64,000 bases of DNA from Symsagittifera roscoffensis (GCF_963678635.1 NC_087068.1:54902467-54966466); one strand, 5' to 3'; shown: positions 24,131-34,202, counted from the first letter of the stretch. Notes: generated by a model from the sequence alone, not told the origin. Translations and numbers: made by a program.

Positions 24131-24864
24131 TTAATCTATTCGTCGATTTTTTGACCGTGGTTCTTCTACTTCAACTGCTTCATAATCGAAAAACGAATCG
24201 TTGAAGAATGACGACTCGTCCTCATCGGAAGTATTGGCCTCCAGATCCGCGATATCCCCGCTATCAATATCACTGTCGTTGGTTTCTGCTGCCCGAATCA
24301 GACCGGGGTCTGGAGTTTGCCAACTGCTATTGACCTGGTCCATCAGTTGTCGAAGCGAGCGATGTGGTTGTGTGTTCTCAACAGCAAAACTATCCTCAGA
24401 GTATTCATCATCAATTTCCGGATGGTCCCAATTAATGTTTTGAGTGTTAGCGAATTCTTCAGACACCCCATCTAGGAAATCGTCACAATCCCACGACACT
24501 GGCTGTTGACGATCTTCAAAAAATGGCATCCATTTTTCCAAATCGTCATCATCGGTTGGGTCAGAATTAACAGCGGCTGTGTTGTCATCACTATCATCAA
24601 TGCCAATCACAGTTTGACCCAAGATGTTTTTGTGACCGTAGGGAAGAGTCTGCTGACCATCATCGAGGATGTAGCGTTTGTCATCAAAAGCTGATAACGA
24701 TGTTTTCGTCGAAGTCACTGTTTGCAGATTGTGTGACTCGGATGCGATTCGACTGTTTTCAGTTTTGAATAACGAGCCAGAGGTCAAGGTGTCTCGATAT
24801 CGCTGATGACTCAACATCTTCTGAGCAGCTTTGGATACACCTTTCGCCGATAATTTTCTGCAGT
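24131..24864 (-). CDS. Polinton DNA polymerase B, C-terminal exon
   Basis: This frame holds the conserved end of Polinton polymerases: KLSAKGVSKAAQKML near its start and SAFDDKRYILDDGQQTLPYG about 60 residues on. A long acidic tail (many D/E, ending EEPRSKNRRID) follows; it is longer than usual. It is not an independent gene. The upstream polymerase frame stops three codons after a GTAATT donor at 25466, and an acceptor TTTTAG before 24864 joins in phase. So it reads as exon 2 of the polymerase, though the alternative is a polymerase split by insertion of the intervening minisatellite. Confidence 0.8.
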
Positions 24865-25466
24865 CTAAAATTTTATTTATATGATTACTAATCAATTTTT
24901 TGATGATCACTAATGTGTGGTGGTAAAAGAACCAAATACGATGTTTTTTTAAGAGCTACATCATGTTAACTTGAAGGCCAGGTGCAACAAAAAAAAAATA
25001 CATGAAGGCCAGGTGTGACCTTAAAAATTAGTCATCATTAAAAAAATCGACCAACACAAAAAAAAAAAATCCCCAAAAAAATTAAAAAATTTTTTTGCAA
25101 AAAAAAAAAACACTTTTTCGCCCGAAAAATTTTTCGAACAAAAAAAAATTTTTTTTTTCCAAAAAAAAAAAAATTGTCCACAAAAAAACAATCGTCCGCA
25201 AAAAAAAAAATCGCCCACAAAAAAAAAAAAAAATTTCGCCCACAAAAAAAAATCGCCCACAAAAAAAATTTTTTTCGCCCTCAAAAAAAAAAAAAATTTT
25301 CGCCCACAAAAAAAAAAAAAATCGCCCACAAAAAAAATTTTCGCCCACAAAAAAAAAATTTTTTCGCCCACAAATAGAAATTGCTTTCCAAAAAAAATTC
25401 CACAAAAAATCAAAATTTTTTGAAATTCGTGCTCACAAATAAGGCAAATAGAAATTAATTAATTAC
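24865..25466 (-). other. Probable 602-bp intron in the polymerase gene, filled by a minisatellite
   Basis: Begins GTAATTAATTAA and ends AAAATTTTAG on the minus strand. Most of it is the T-rich minisatellite described separately, plus a small repeat GAAGGCCAGGTG seen twice (24973-24984 and 25005-25016, plus strand). Polinton polymerases are usually intronless as far as I know, so this is either a genuine gained intron or a disrupting insertion that happens to offer splice sites. Confidence 0.6.
25095..25380. repeat. Minisatellite: CGCCCACA plus poly-A units
   Basis: About ten units of TCGCCCACA (variants TCGCCCTCA, TTGTCCACA, TCGTCCGCA, TCGCCCGAA) are separated by A-runs of 7-14 with occasional T-runs. 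Unit length varies from about 17 to 35. Lacking stops, it creates long false frames on both strands (for example 25021-25413 minus and 25095-25442 plus). Confidence 0.9.
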
Positions 25467-28400
25467 CTCTGGACAAAATGGAATAAAGCTTGGGTTTGAG
25501 GGATATAAACTCGGTTATAATGTCTCCTGGAAACTCATCCTTGAATTTTAAAACAACCATTTTGTTTTTTGGGTCGTAGAGAGGGTGGTTCTTCGGGTAA
25601 TTTGACAAGTCAAGTTCATTCAAAATATTCCTTTTTTCGGAAATTTCTCGGTATAAATCTTCACTTTTGACTTGGTACAGGAGACTGTCTGTATCAGAAT
25701 ACAGTAGTTGACTTTCAAAATTTGGTTTCATTATATCGTAATGAAATTTATACATGTGAAACTTTGCTAACTCAAGAACACTAGCTCCCACAATTGTTGG
25801 GACATCCCAATAGATTTTTGTTGGGTTCGAAGTGAACGCTGCCAAGTTTTCTCCAAAAATTTTGTAGGATTTAAATTCGAATGCACTAATTTCTCGCAAA
25901 GCGGCATGATAATCTCTAACTATTCGAACAAGCATCCGTTTGCGCTTCGACTCGCATGTTTTCCCATAAGCACAATTGTTCAGTAGTTTGTACAAATCCT
26001 CCTCAAATTTATTTCTAGCTTGTTGTCGTTTAGTCGTGTTCAATGTGATGTATGGTTCTAACCATGCTTCTTGTTCAAACTTCAGCACACGGTGCACTTT
26101 TTTAACTTTAAGTCCCAACCTAACAAACAATTGCAATAGTTTGTAATGAATTGTATAGTTTGACTTGTCATGCAGCGTCTGCAGTAACTTTTTGGTCTTT
26201 CCAATTGAACGTCTTGCAATGTCTTGATTTTTCATCTGCTCGAGTAAATTCGTTTGGTAGGGACTCAACCAATCCTGGGGTACACTTTCTTTAGTAGGAG
26301 CTAAAGGGTAATCTTGATGATCCTCATGCAGTTCTTCTGGGTACTCGAGATCAACTTCCAATATAAATCCAATCAAAGAGTCTTCAGTCATGTTGAGGAT
26401 TTGGTTCACAATCACCTCGTCTTCTATATGCTCTATTAACTCAAAGTTACGCACCGGTAATTTCTCCGTTTGCATGACGCCGCCATAGAGGTTATTTGCA
26501 TCGATCATAAACCCGTAGGTGCTAGGTTGATCTGGGTTGAAGTCGGGGCATTCTTTGTTGTTGGCTTTGAAAAAGCGACTATGGAACACGGATGCAGTAC
26601 CACCTCGCATCATATTCTCGACCATTTCGAGATGCCTGCGGTCTGATAAAAGCTGAACATTCGAGTCTTTGCAGATACGTTTGAAGGCGTCTCCAGCTAA
26701 GTTTGAAGCACTAAAATGGTGCGCGCAGTCCAGACCATAAGTTTGGTGACTAATTTGTCGAAATTCTTCAAAGACGCAAGCAAGAAGGAGTGTATCACAC
26801 TTGAGATACAAGTTGTGATAATCCTCCAAGTTTTGACATTTGAACATTCTAAAAACTTTCCTTGCATGCTCCAGATCCGCTTGTGAAACTGCAACTTTTC
26901 CTCCATTCAAAACATCGGACCAATTTTGCAAAGGAGGCAATTCTTTTTCTGCAAATTTTTCTCTTTTGGTCATGTACGAATAAGGGTAGAAACCTTTTTG
27001 TCGTATCAGACACCGTTGCTCCTCCGTCTCGTTTGCAAAATACTTGTTCAAAACTGACATTTTTTCCGCTGGTAGATTATCAACCAATTTTTGCAAGGAA
27101 GAATTCAAAAACTTGCATGAGTCAATAAATCTGAGGTATTCAAAAACTTTTTGCTCGGATCCGTTTTTCCTTTTTATAGTTTTAATTAGGACTCCAATGC
27201 TTAACGATATATATTTTTCGTCGGTGCTAGGTATAACACTCATTGTACTTGTTGGCTCGCATTCATGCAATGCGAGACAAATGTGGTGAAGGTCATAGTT
27301 CTGGATGTTATGTCCAATGACTGGGGTGAAATTTACAGTTCGTCTTGCGAGGTTGCATTTTTCATGTGCCCATCCCAAAAATTTTCCAGAAAAATGGCAA
27401 TGGTCAAGACATTTTTCGTGCTCATTGGTAAAATGTATACAGCAAATCCAACATGTTGATGTGTTTTCTTTGTTCAACGATTCTTGGCTTTCTAGAAATT
27501 GAGGAAACCGTCGCTTTTGATCATATATCTCTCTCGCTAATTGATGCAACTGATTGAGAAACTTTTTCATGCATTGATCAGAGCTGTCATAGTCAAAGAA
27601 GTAGGGCTGTGAATTTCCGTGCTCAATTACAGCCAATGAATACCCACAAGCTTCGTGTTTTTGTACAACTCGGGTAGATGATCGCGATGGATTATCAGGA
27701 CAAGAATCTACAGGTTTCAGAAATGATTCAAAATCAAAATAAATCACAAGTGGTACAAACCACAAGGCCTGGAGGTTTTTGAACTCGTATCTGTTGGTAC
27801 CTTTTTCTGCTGAAGGCATGACTACTAGAGCAGGTTCATGATCCTTACAACACTGGATGTGTTGCTCGTGAGTTTCATCACTCCAACTAATGTGAAAGCA
27901 GTTTCTACATAAACGTGCAATTGGGCGATACTTACACCCTTTGATTTCGCAGATGAACTTTAACAAATCGATTATAAGTACATAGTGATGCTTTGCAGGC
28001 TCATACAAGAGAAGCAGGTCCATGTCAAATATTTCAGTTTGGGTGCTGTTATCTTGGTTTGGTCGTTTTGATATATACATAGGCAACAAATCTCCCTTGT
28101 GGTACTGGAACACATTTACCCGCACGTCGTTAAGTTGTTCAAATTTTCCAATTGAAGCGAAACTCATGGGTGAATCAAAATTACCTTGGGCTTTGTGTGC
28201 ACTTTCTGCAGTGTATGTATCAGGTTGTGTACGCGCAGCTGCTGGGTTCGCTTTTTGTTGATCAGTTAGAAGTAGGTCAACACCATGCTTCAGACTATAA
28301 GCAGCGGTAAAGCAAAGTTCGAAGCAATTATTATCTTCGTGATTTCTAATGTTTATCAAATTCTGGGACATTCGAATTCGAAAAGGCAAGTCAATATAAG

Positions 28401-29208
28401 ATGACCCACGGATTGGTGAAAACTTTGCAAGTTTAACAAAAACTTGAATTACATGTTGCAAAACCCAACCGCTTCCATAAGATGCAAAAGTCTCCAAAAC
28501 TGCTTGCATTTTTTCGACCATTTCAAAAAACTCATCATCTTCTAATCCTAAGCTCATCACAGGTTTCATATCAGAGTTTGCATAAATGTCAATCCGCTCG
28601 TCGTGCTCAGTTTTACTAGAGTCATTTATTACTTTAGGTTTTACCAAACCTAAATTAGCGCTGAACTGAACTTTTCTAGGTCCTTCTGCAACTCGATCGA
28701 TTATGAGACTTTGAATTTCATCTTTTTTCTCTTGCATAAACTGCAAAAGGTCAATCGGCTGAGTTTCATCCATGGGTTGGTTTCCGCCGATCACATACGT
28801 TTCAAGAACACCGAAAAAAGCAGACTCACTTTTTTGAAGATTGGTGCCGTTGATTTCGTCTTCATCGACAGCGTGCACATCACCGAGAGCAGCATTAGCA
28901 GCGGCACTTGTAGTGGCTAAATCAGCAGAGGCAGCTCTCATAACAGGAAGACCATGGGTTGCTAGTAAATGAGCTGATAAGTTTTTGGGCGAATGAAATC
29001 CCAAATGACAATAATCACAAACACCTCCAAGTTGACCATGAGTGTGAAGAATATGTTTTTGTAAATTTGAAAGCATTTGAGCCGTGAATGAACACTCATT
29101 GCATCGATAAACAATAAGTCCTTTTTCAACAAAAGGTTTGTCACGCTCATGGCGACTTCTATTGCTCTTATTTGCATATTTCAGTGGACAAAAATTGCAT
29201 TTGAACAT
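25467..29208 (-). CDS. Polinton DNA polymerase B (protein-primed type), main exon
   Basis: Codes for 1247 residues before the putative donor. Order: three C2H2 zinc fingers (residues about 4-20, 36-57, 64-85); an unknown N-terminal region with NNCFELCFTAAYSL (293-306); exonuclease motifs FDFES (491-495), GHNIQNYD (632-639) and YLRFIDS (691-697); an embedded Cys/His endonuclease-VII-like module (596-622, CWICC...CLDHCHFSGKF...CNL); and polymerase motifs DANNLYGGVM (903-912), KLLNNCAYG (1074-1082) and YSDTDS (1170-1175). All catalytic acidic residues are kept. The start ATG is 29208; family length is usually 1000-1300. It replicates the element, probably with a terminal protein. The last conserved segment lies in the downstream exon (24131-24864). 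Confidence 0.95.
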
Positions 29209-30849
29209 TTTTTGAAATAAGTTAAGCTATTGATTTTAAGAAAGAAAAAGAATCAAGTGATCTCAAATTACACTCAGAAACAACAGTAAATGAGAAGCAT
29301 AACTGTTCGTCTACCAATTGTAGAGAAAACGGTTTGTGTTTTGCGCGCGTAATTTTGAATTTGAATTAAAGTTCCCGCCAAAATTTGAATTAGATTTGAA
29401 TTTCCCGCCATAACTGGCAAACTCAAATTCGATTGGACGAAACAGATAAATTGTTGTTTGAAACGTTAATAATTATTACAAACGATAGAAATTAATCTAA
29501 GCCAACCAAGTTTGGGCTAAATTTTAATCCAAAATGATTTTAGAGCCAAGATAGAAAAGTTTTAATTTTATATTTTATCAATTCAAATTATAAATTGATG
29601 AAATTTTCGAAATTGCAAATAAAAGTTGAGCATGTCACAACACATGATAGATCCTAAATATCCCAGTTGTCATGGGGACAGAATATCCTATAAAAACGTC
29701 AAAATTAGTATCAAAAACAGTTGAAATGATGAATAAGTAAAGCAAAATCTAAAAAATGACAGTTTTTTAACTTTCCAGGCGCATTGTTATCAATGATGTC
29801 AATCACGGAGCGGTCGCACGGTCCATATCACCATGAATTTGTCTCAGTTGTCTTTCGAGTTGAAAAAAAAGTCCGAAAAAATACTTTTCTGTAAAGAGAA
29901 ATGAGTTCGTTGTTTTAGGGGGGATTAAGGGGATTAGCGTTTTTCTCGAAGACTAATGAAAAAACATCTACTCCCACAATCTCATTAGTCGTGCCCCTCA
30001 ATGCACTTTCATAATAACACCACTTGCTCATAATAAAAAATTGCGTCTTCTGGTTGAAAATCGCATTTTTTCGGAAAAATGAAAAAACGATGAGTCATCA
30101 ATTAAAAAGTTTGATTTTTATTATTTTTCTCAAATATTTTGCATGATGATGAATACTTGTATTTTTTTCAATATGACCATTTTTGGAGACAACAGTAACA
30201 ATGATCAAATGGTAACTCCAATTTGTAGAAAAAGAAAAAAATTAATGCTTTTTTTTCCTTTTTGTAATTAAAAAATCAAATTTTTAACTAAAAAACCTTA
30301 AAAAAAATAATTATTTTTATCAAAAAGTTGGTTTTAAACATCTTTTATACTATTTTTCATTATGTTTAATTTGTATGATAACTATTTGAATAAACATATG
30401 ACAACATAAGTTTTCATCCAAAATTATTTTTTTACAGTTTTTTTTTTTGACGTTAATTATCTTTTTTCAAAAAACGAATTTGATTTTTTTAATCTTGTTT
30501 TCTAAAAATTAGCATATATATATGGATGCTTTTCAGTTTTTTGTCAAGATCACTAATGTAAATAAGAACTTCAATGTTAATATGTTAAATCCTATTTGTG
30601 GAAAAAATGAAAATTTTACGGATTTTTTTTTTGTTTTTAATTGAAAAAAAAATAGTCAATTTAATAAAAATAAATGATTTTGTAACTTCAATTTTTAAAG
30701 GCTTTTGAAATAAATTTTTAATCAGAACCCAATCGTGTGATAATTAATGAACAAATACAAGATACAAACTCAAACTCAATTTTAAAGTTAAATTATTATA
30801 CACAATAAATACAAACAAAAATCAAAAAAACTCAACCTCAGTTTCAAAG
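29209..30849. other. 1.6-kb non-coding gap in the Polinton, with polymerase promoter region
   Basis: No frame of note on either strand. Close to the polymerase start (29330-29440) are GC-rich words: GCGCGCG at 29343-29349 and two E2F-type sites. The remainder (29.5-30.8 kb) is very AT-rich and featureless. It is odd in an element that is otherwise packed; it could hold decayed genes, regulatory RNA or an internal replication signal. Confidence 0.6.
29371..29410 (-). promoter_or_regulatory. Two E2F-like sites upstream of the polymerase gene
   Basis: TTCCCGCCA at 29372-29380 and TTTCCCGCCA at 29401-29410 (plus-strand reading) lie 160-200 bases upstream of the polymerase ATG. TTTCCCGCC is the classical E2F site, and adenovirus early promoters use such sites. 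Function here is inferred from sequence only. Confidence 0.45.
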
Positions 30850-31485
30850 TTATATAAGGTCCAAATACTCCTGCGCTTTCTCTAGTGTTGTTAACTTCCT
30901 TTTTTTCTTTGGCGCTAGACAGAGAGAAGGGGTTAAGTTTTCCATGTGGTTGCTCACAGTAGCCACAGGGGTACGCTTTGGAGTTGAGCAACCCGGTTCG
31001 TCAAGCCATGGTGAAACTACAGGGGAAGGATCAGCTTTCGGGGTAACTACTGATGGTGACTCAATTTGTTCCATTCCCCATAAACGATCAAAAAATTCAA
31101 TTTCTTCAAAGTATTCTAATTGGTTTTCACACATCGGAGTAACATCACAATCGTATTTATACAAAAATTTTTTTACTGGTTTTGATAAAGTTGAAATATC
31201 AACCTGAAGAGCAAGAGGCTCGTCAGGATCCGTATATTTACCAGAATTTGTAAGGTAACTCAAATACTTTATATTCAGTTCTTCGTCTTTCTTTGAATTT
31301 TTTAAGGAAAGTTTACTGAATAAATGTAAAAAATTTTTGGGAATCATAACGTGATGAGTACAAGTCCACTCATCAGAATTGAAACTTTTTTCTTCGTTAA
31401 TTATTGCTACAAAATTACCGTGAACGGTTTCATAAAAAATGGTTCTTTCGTAATTGGAATATCCGGCAATAATATAACAAGGCAT
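30850..31485 (-). CDS. Polinton protein of unknown function with nuclear signal
   Basis: 211 residues from the ATG at 31485 (the frame is open 10 codons upstream but without ATG). The N-terminal two thirds look globular (MPCYIIAGYSNYERTIFYE...). The C-terminal third is proline/serine-rich with TPK and SPVVSP words, then APKKKRKLT, a textbook basic nuclear localisation signal 14 residues before the end. It is the only other leftward gene besides the polymerase. No family was recognised; an early regulatory or replication role would fit its position but is a guess. Confidence 0.75.
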   Translation of the reverse strand: MPCYIIAGYSNYERTIFYETVHGNFVAIINEEKSFNSDEWTCTHHVMIPKNFLHLFSKLSLKNSKKDEELNIKYLSYLTNSGKYTDPDEPLALQVDISTLSKPVKKFLYKYDCDVTPMCENQLEYFEEIEFFDRLWGMEQIESPSVVTPKADPSPVVSPWLDEPGCSTPKRTPVATVSNHMENLTPSLCLAPKKKRKLTTLEKAQEYLDLI

Positions 31486-31849
31486 TTTTGAAGAAAAGTT
31501 GGAAGAAAATGACAAACGTAACGCGGAGAGAAATGAAACTGAAATGAATTGTGAAAACGCCTCAAGAGATTAAAATAGGGATTGGTTCTTCTAAAATTAG
31601 AAATTTCAAGACCTCCTATGTAGTTTTTAATCGGTTTAATAAGGGAGGGCGTGTAAAATACTTATGTTACCTTGGGTGGTATTCTATGTTTATCTAAATT
31701 GCATTCAAACAAATAGCTTGTATCAAAAATAACGTTTAAACATTGTGACCTTTAACACCCATTAAAATTCTTATCAGTTGTACATGCACAAAATACTTAT
31801 CCATGTGAACTAAATTGCAATCCAATATCTTTGCGATATAAATTACATG

Positions 31850-31971
31850 TGTATATAAATTAAGATAGATACAACGCCGCTTTCTTTTGCAGACATATAC
31901 AATCAATCGGAACCATTTATTTCTTTCTATTCAGTTTTGAATCAAGTTACTTTGAAAATTTACTCGTTACA
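31850..31971 (+). promoter_or_regulatory. TATA promoter of the rightward Polinton cluster
   Basis: GTATATAAATTAAG at about 31851-31864, 110 bases upstream of the first rightward ATG (31972). This leaves room for a start site around 31885 and a short leader. Confidence 0.55.
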
Positions 31972-32343
31972 ATGAATAAAACCAAAACAAGCACCACAGC
32001 AGATGCAGATAAAGATTTTGGCGATTGCTATTTCGATATTTTGGAAAACAGTAAAAGACTAGTGCGTGCTACATTGAAAACATATGACCAAACTGGAACT
32101 TATGTATTCCTGAAAGTTTTCAAAAAAGCAGCTGAAGGCGCTGAATTTGAATGTGTACAAAGACTTTCCTTAAGCAGCGAAGAATTTTCAAAATTACTAA
32201 AGTCGGGAAAGTCAATCCGAGCGCAAACAAGTGAAATTTCTGATACTGTTGAAAACAAAGACAAACCACAATCTAACTGTAAACGAGCCAGGAAATCTCA
32301 ACTTTCCTCAAACACAAAGGATTTCAAGCACGACCCGAATTAA
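31972..32343 (+). CDS. PC4-like (p15) single-strand DNA-binding protein, possible
   Basis: 123 residues. A central 60-residue part (CYFDILENSKRLVRATLKTY then a short turn, YVFLKVFKK...LSLSSEEFSKLLK) has the arrangement of PC4 proteins: four beta strands, a turn with K/G, then 'LSL--EEF--L' helix. A lysine/serine tail follows (NCKRARKSQLSSNTK). PC4 proteins bind single-stranded DNA and act in transcription or replication. The resemblance is in pattern only, not high identity. It is first in the rightward cluster, 14 bases before the next gene. Confidence 0.5.
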   Translation: MNKTKTSTTADADKDFGDCYFDILENSKRLVRATLKTYDQTGTYVFLKVFKKAAEGAEFECVQRLSLSSEEFSKLLKSGKSIRAQTSEISDTVENKDKPQSNCKRARKSQLSSNTKDFKHDPN

Positions 32344-32357
32344 TTTTCCTTTACAAA

Positions 32358-33146
32358 ATGGCAGAAGCTATGTTCGAAGTTGTGTTACCTGATTATTTCA
32401 AAAAATTTCAACCAAATTTCAAATTTGTTATCACTGAAAAAATTCCTAATTTATCTACTTTTAAAAATTATGTTTTTGGAAGCCACTTCAAATCTGAATA
32501 TTGCCCTTTTTCAGTCGAGAATGAAAAAAAAATTCATTACCATATATTGATTCAAGTAGATTCAGAGGAACAATTAAACCAATTTTTTCCTTCCCAAAAA
32601 TGTTTCAGTGTTCCTTGTATTTTCACTTGCTTCAAATACTTAGTTTCTCCTGCTAAAGATGTCAAAGGAAACGGTGAGTTATTTGACAAGCTTAAACTAG
32701 CTCTCACTTATTCAGCACAACCTGTTGCAGCCAATCTCGATTTGTTAGATTTCACTGCAATCAAAAAACGTTTACCCAATTTATTGCTTTCTGCAACATC
32801 ATCTAAGAAACAAACTTCACCAAATCAAAACGTTTGCAAGAAATCTCCGGCCGTTGGGGGACAGAAACGAATTGATAATACAGTTACGCCTGCTGCATTG
32901 TCGACGTCAAACAAATCCGTAAGAGTTTCGACTTCAGTTTCAAAGAAACATACAGAAAGCAGACATGTTCAAACAGATGAGATGAATACAGAAACTTTGA
33001 AAAGATTTGAAAGTTTAATTAATGGACCCCATTCTGCCGCTTTTTGCAAAATAATGGATATTTTGACAAGTGGATATGGAAAACTTGATGTAGATACTGA
33101 TGTGCTATTTGTGAAATTTATTGTTGAAGAGAAAGTTAAGTTTTAA
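32358..33146 (+). CDS. Possible HUH-endonuclease (Rep)-like protein
   Basis: 262 residues. The first 120 contain FKFVITEK (residues 21-28), then IHYHILIQV with an H-x-H flanked by hydrophobics (58-66), then FKYLVSPAKDVKGNG (about 91-105) with tyrosine and lysine in the usual order of a catalytic helix. That order matches motifs 1, 2 and 3 of HUH nicking enzymes such as parvovirus NS1. A serine/lysine-rich linker and a short helical C-terminus follow; there is no helicase domain. The function is inferred from motif order; it may be inactive or unrelated. Confidence 0.4.
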   Translation: MAEAMFEVVLPDYFKKFQPNFKFVITEKIPNLSTFKNYVFGSHFKSEYCPFSVENEKKIHYHILIQVDSEEQLNQFFPSQKCFSVPCIFTCFKYLVSPAKDVKGNGELFDKLKLALTYSAQPVAANLDLLDFTAIKKRLPNLLLSATSSKKQTSPNQNVCKKSPAVGGQKRIDNTVTPAALSTSNKSVRVSTSVSKKHTESRHVQTDEMNTETLKRFESLINGPHSAAFCKIMDILTSGYGKLDVDTDVLFVKFIVEEKVKF

Positions 33147-33197
33147 TTGATACATACTTTTCATTATTCCCTTTTTATTATATTGAGTTCAGTAAAC

Positions 33198-33605
33198 ATG
33201 ATTTCAACTTTCGATTTAAAACTCATTCATGAAATTTTTATAGACTTAAAATCACAATATCCAGACAAATCAGTCAGATTTCAGTATTTTTTAGCCACTT
33301 GTTTGTATTTGGATGCTGATATTAATTTGGATTTTGTTTTGAAAAACAGACCATATGGTGGTTTAATTGGAATAGACAATTCGTCGCTCGACAAACACTT
33401 GAAACATTTCAAGTTTCTTAGAATACATGCTATATTGCATGACGCAGCGGGATATTTGCAAGAAAAAAATCATACCGGTCCTGGGTACACATATGTTTTG
33501 CCTTGTCCAATAAAAAACTGTTACCTGGGTCACGTGACAGGTATTGCGTTTTGCTTATTTCTTAAAGCATTCAAACCAAAGTTATTTCGTTTGTTGGAAT
33601 GTTGA
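33198..33605 (+). CDS. Polinton protein of unknown function
   Basis: 135 residues from the ATG at 33198; the frame extends upstream in phase but with no better start. The sequence is helical at the N-terminus (FDLKLIHEIFIDLKSQY). It then has a cysteine/histidine-bearing C-terminal half (ILHDAAGYLQEKNHTGPGYT, PCPIKNCYLGH) with a hydrophobic end. No family was recognised. It is followed 9 bases later by the exonuclease-like gene. Confidence 0.65.
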   Translation: MISTFDLKLIHEIFIDLKSQYPDKSVRFQYFLATCLYLDADINLDFVLKNRPYGGLIGIDNSSLDKHLKHFKFLRIHAILHDAAGYLQEKNHTGPGYTYVLPCPIKNCYLGHVTGIAFCLFLKAFKPKLFRLLEC

Positions 33606-33614
33606 GTGAAAGTC

Positions 33615-34202
33615 ATGTTAACCCAAAGAAAGAAAACTAAAAAATTGTTTTTCAACCATCTCATTATTTTAGATATTGAAGGATTTAAATGTGGCAAGAA
33701 ACCTTTGATCATAAAGGAACTTTCCGTTTGCTCTGCTAATACAATTGATACAATTCATTTTCTGCCACCAGTTCAATTCAACAATTTATCAAAAGAAGAG
33801 AAAAAAGCGTACAATTGGGTATCTAAATTTCTACACGGGCTTCGTTGGGACGAAGGTGAATACCCTTACTCATACTTGGATCAAATTTTTGACAGCATTC
33901 GTTTGAGGAACCCAAATTCCCATTTTTTTGCTAAAGGTACACAAAAATCTGTTTTATTAGCTGAATACTTGAAATTACCCGTGACAAATTTGGAAGATTT
34001 TGGCTGCCCAAAGATTGAACAGTTATTGGGTCAAGAAAAACATATTTGCAAACGACATTCTCATTTACTTCCCTCACATCAATTATTAAAGCATTGTACC
34101 CGTAGAAAATCCAAAGTTTTTTTCGATTGGTTACAAAATGAACTGTCCAATGATGCAAACAACCTTATCTCCAAATTTGGTGGTTTACGCTTCAATGACT
34201 AA
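33615..34202 (+). CDS. DEDD exonuclease-like protein
   Basis: 195 residues from the ATG at 33615. HLIILDIEGFKCGKKPLIIK gives a D-x-E exonuclease-type first strand followed by 'KEL', as in a class of invertebrate virus and transposon proteins with an RNase H-like fold. Further on, HFFAKGTQKSVLL and NLEDFGCPKIEQL, then a Cys/His group (C..H..H..C, about residues 138-162). It could trim DNA or RNA ends. The remaining acidic residues of a full DEDD set are not certain. Its stop overlaps the ATG of the next frame. Confidence 0.55.
   Translation: MLTQRKKTKKLFFNHLIILDIEGFKCGKKPLIIKELSVCSANTIDTIHFLPPVQFNNLSKEEKKAYNWVSKFLHGLRWDEGEYPYSYLDQIFDSIRLRNPNSHFFAKGTQKSVLLAEYLKLPVTNLEDFGCPKIEQLLGQEKHICKRHSHLLPSHQLLKHCTRRKSKVFFDWLQNELSNDANNLISKFGGLRFND

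Noticed and set aside
24201-24694. Plus-strand frames opposite the polymerase C-terminal exon
   Set aside because: The minus strand has the polymerase motif SAFDDKRYILDDG and the acidic tail; the plus frames are shadows rich in Ser.
25021-25442. Frames of 67-130 codons on both strands rich in Phe/Gly/Trp or Lys/Pro
   Set aside because: They are products of the A-run/CGCCCACA minisatellite, which lacks stop codons in several frames; no real protein pattern.
33400-33510. HDAAGY and TGPGY in the 135-residue Polinton protein as a phospholipase A2 domain
   Set aside because: The order of the calcium-loop-like and His-Asp motifs is reversed compared with viral PLA2 domains, and the conserved cysteines are absent.
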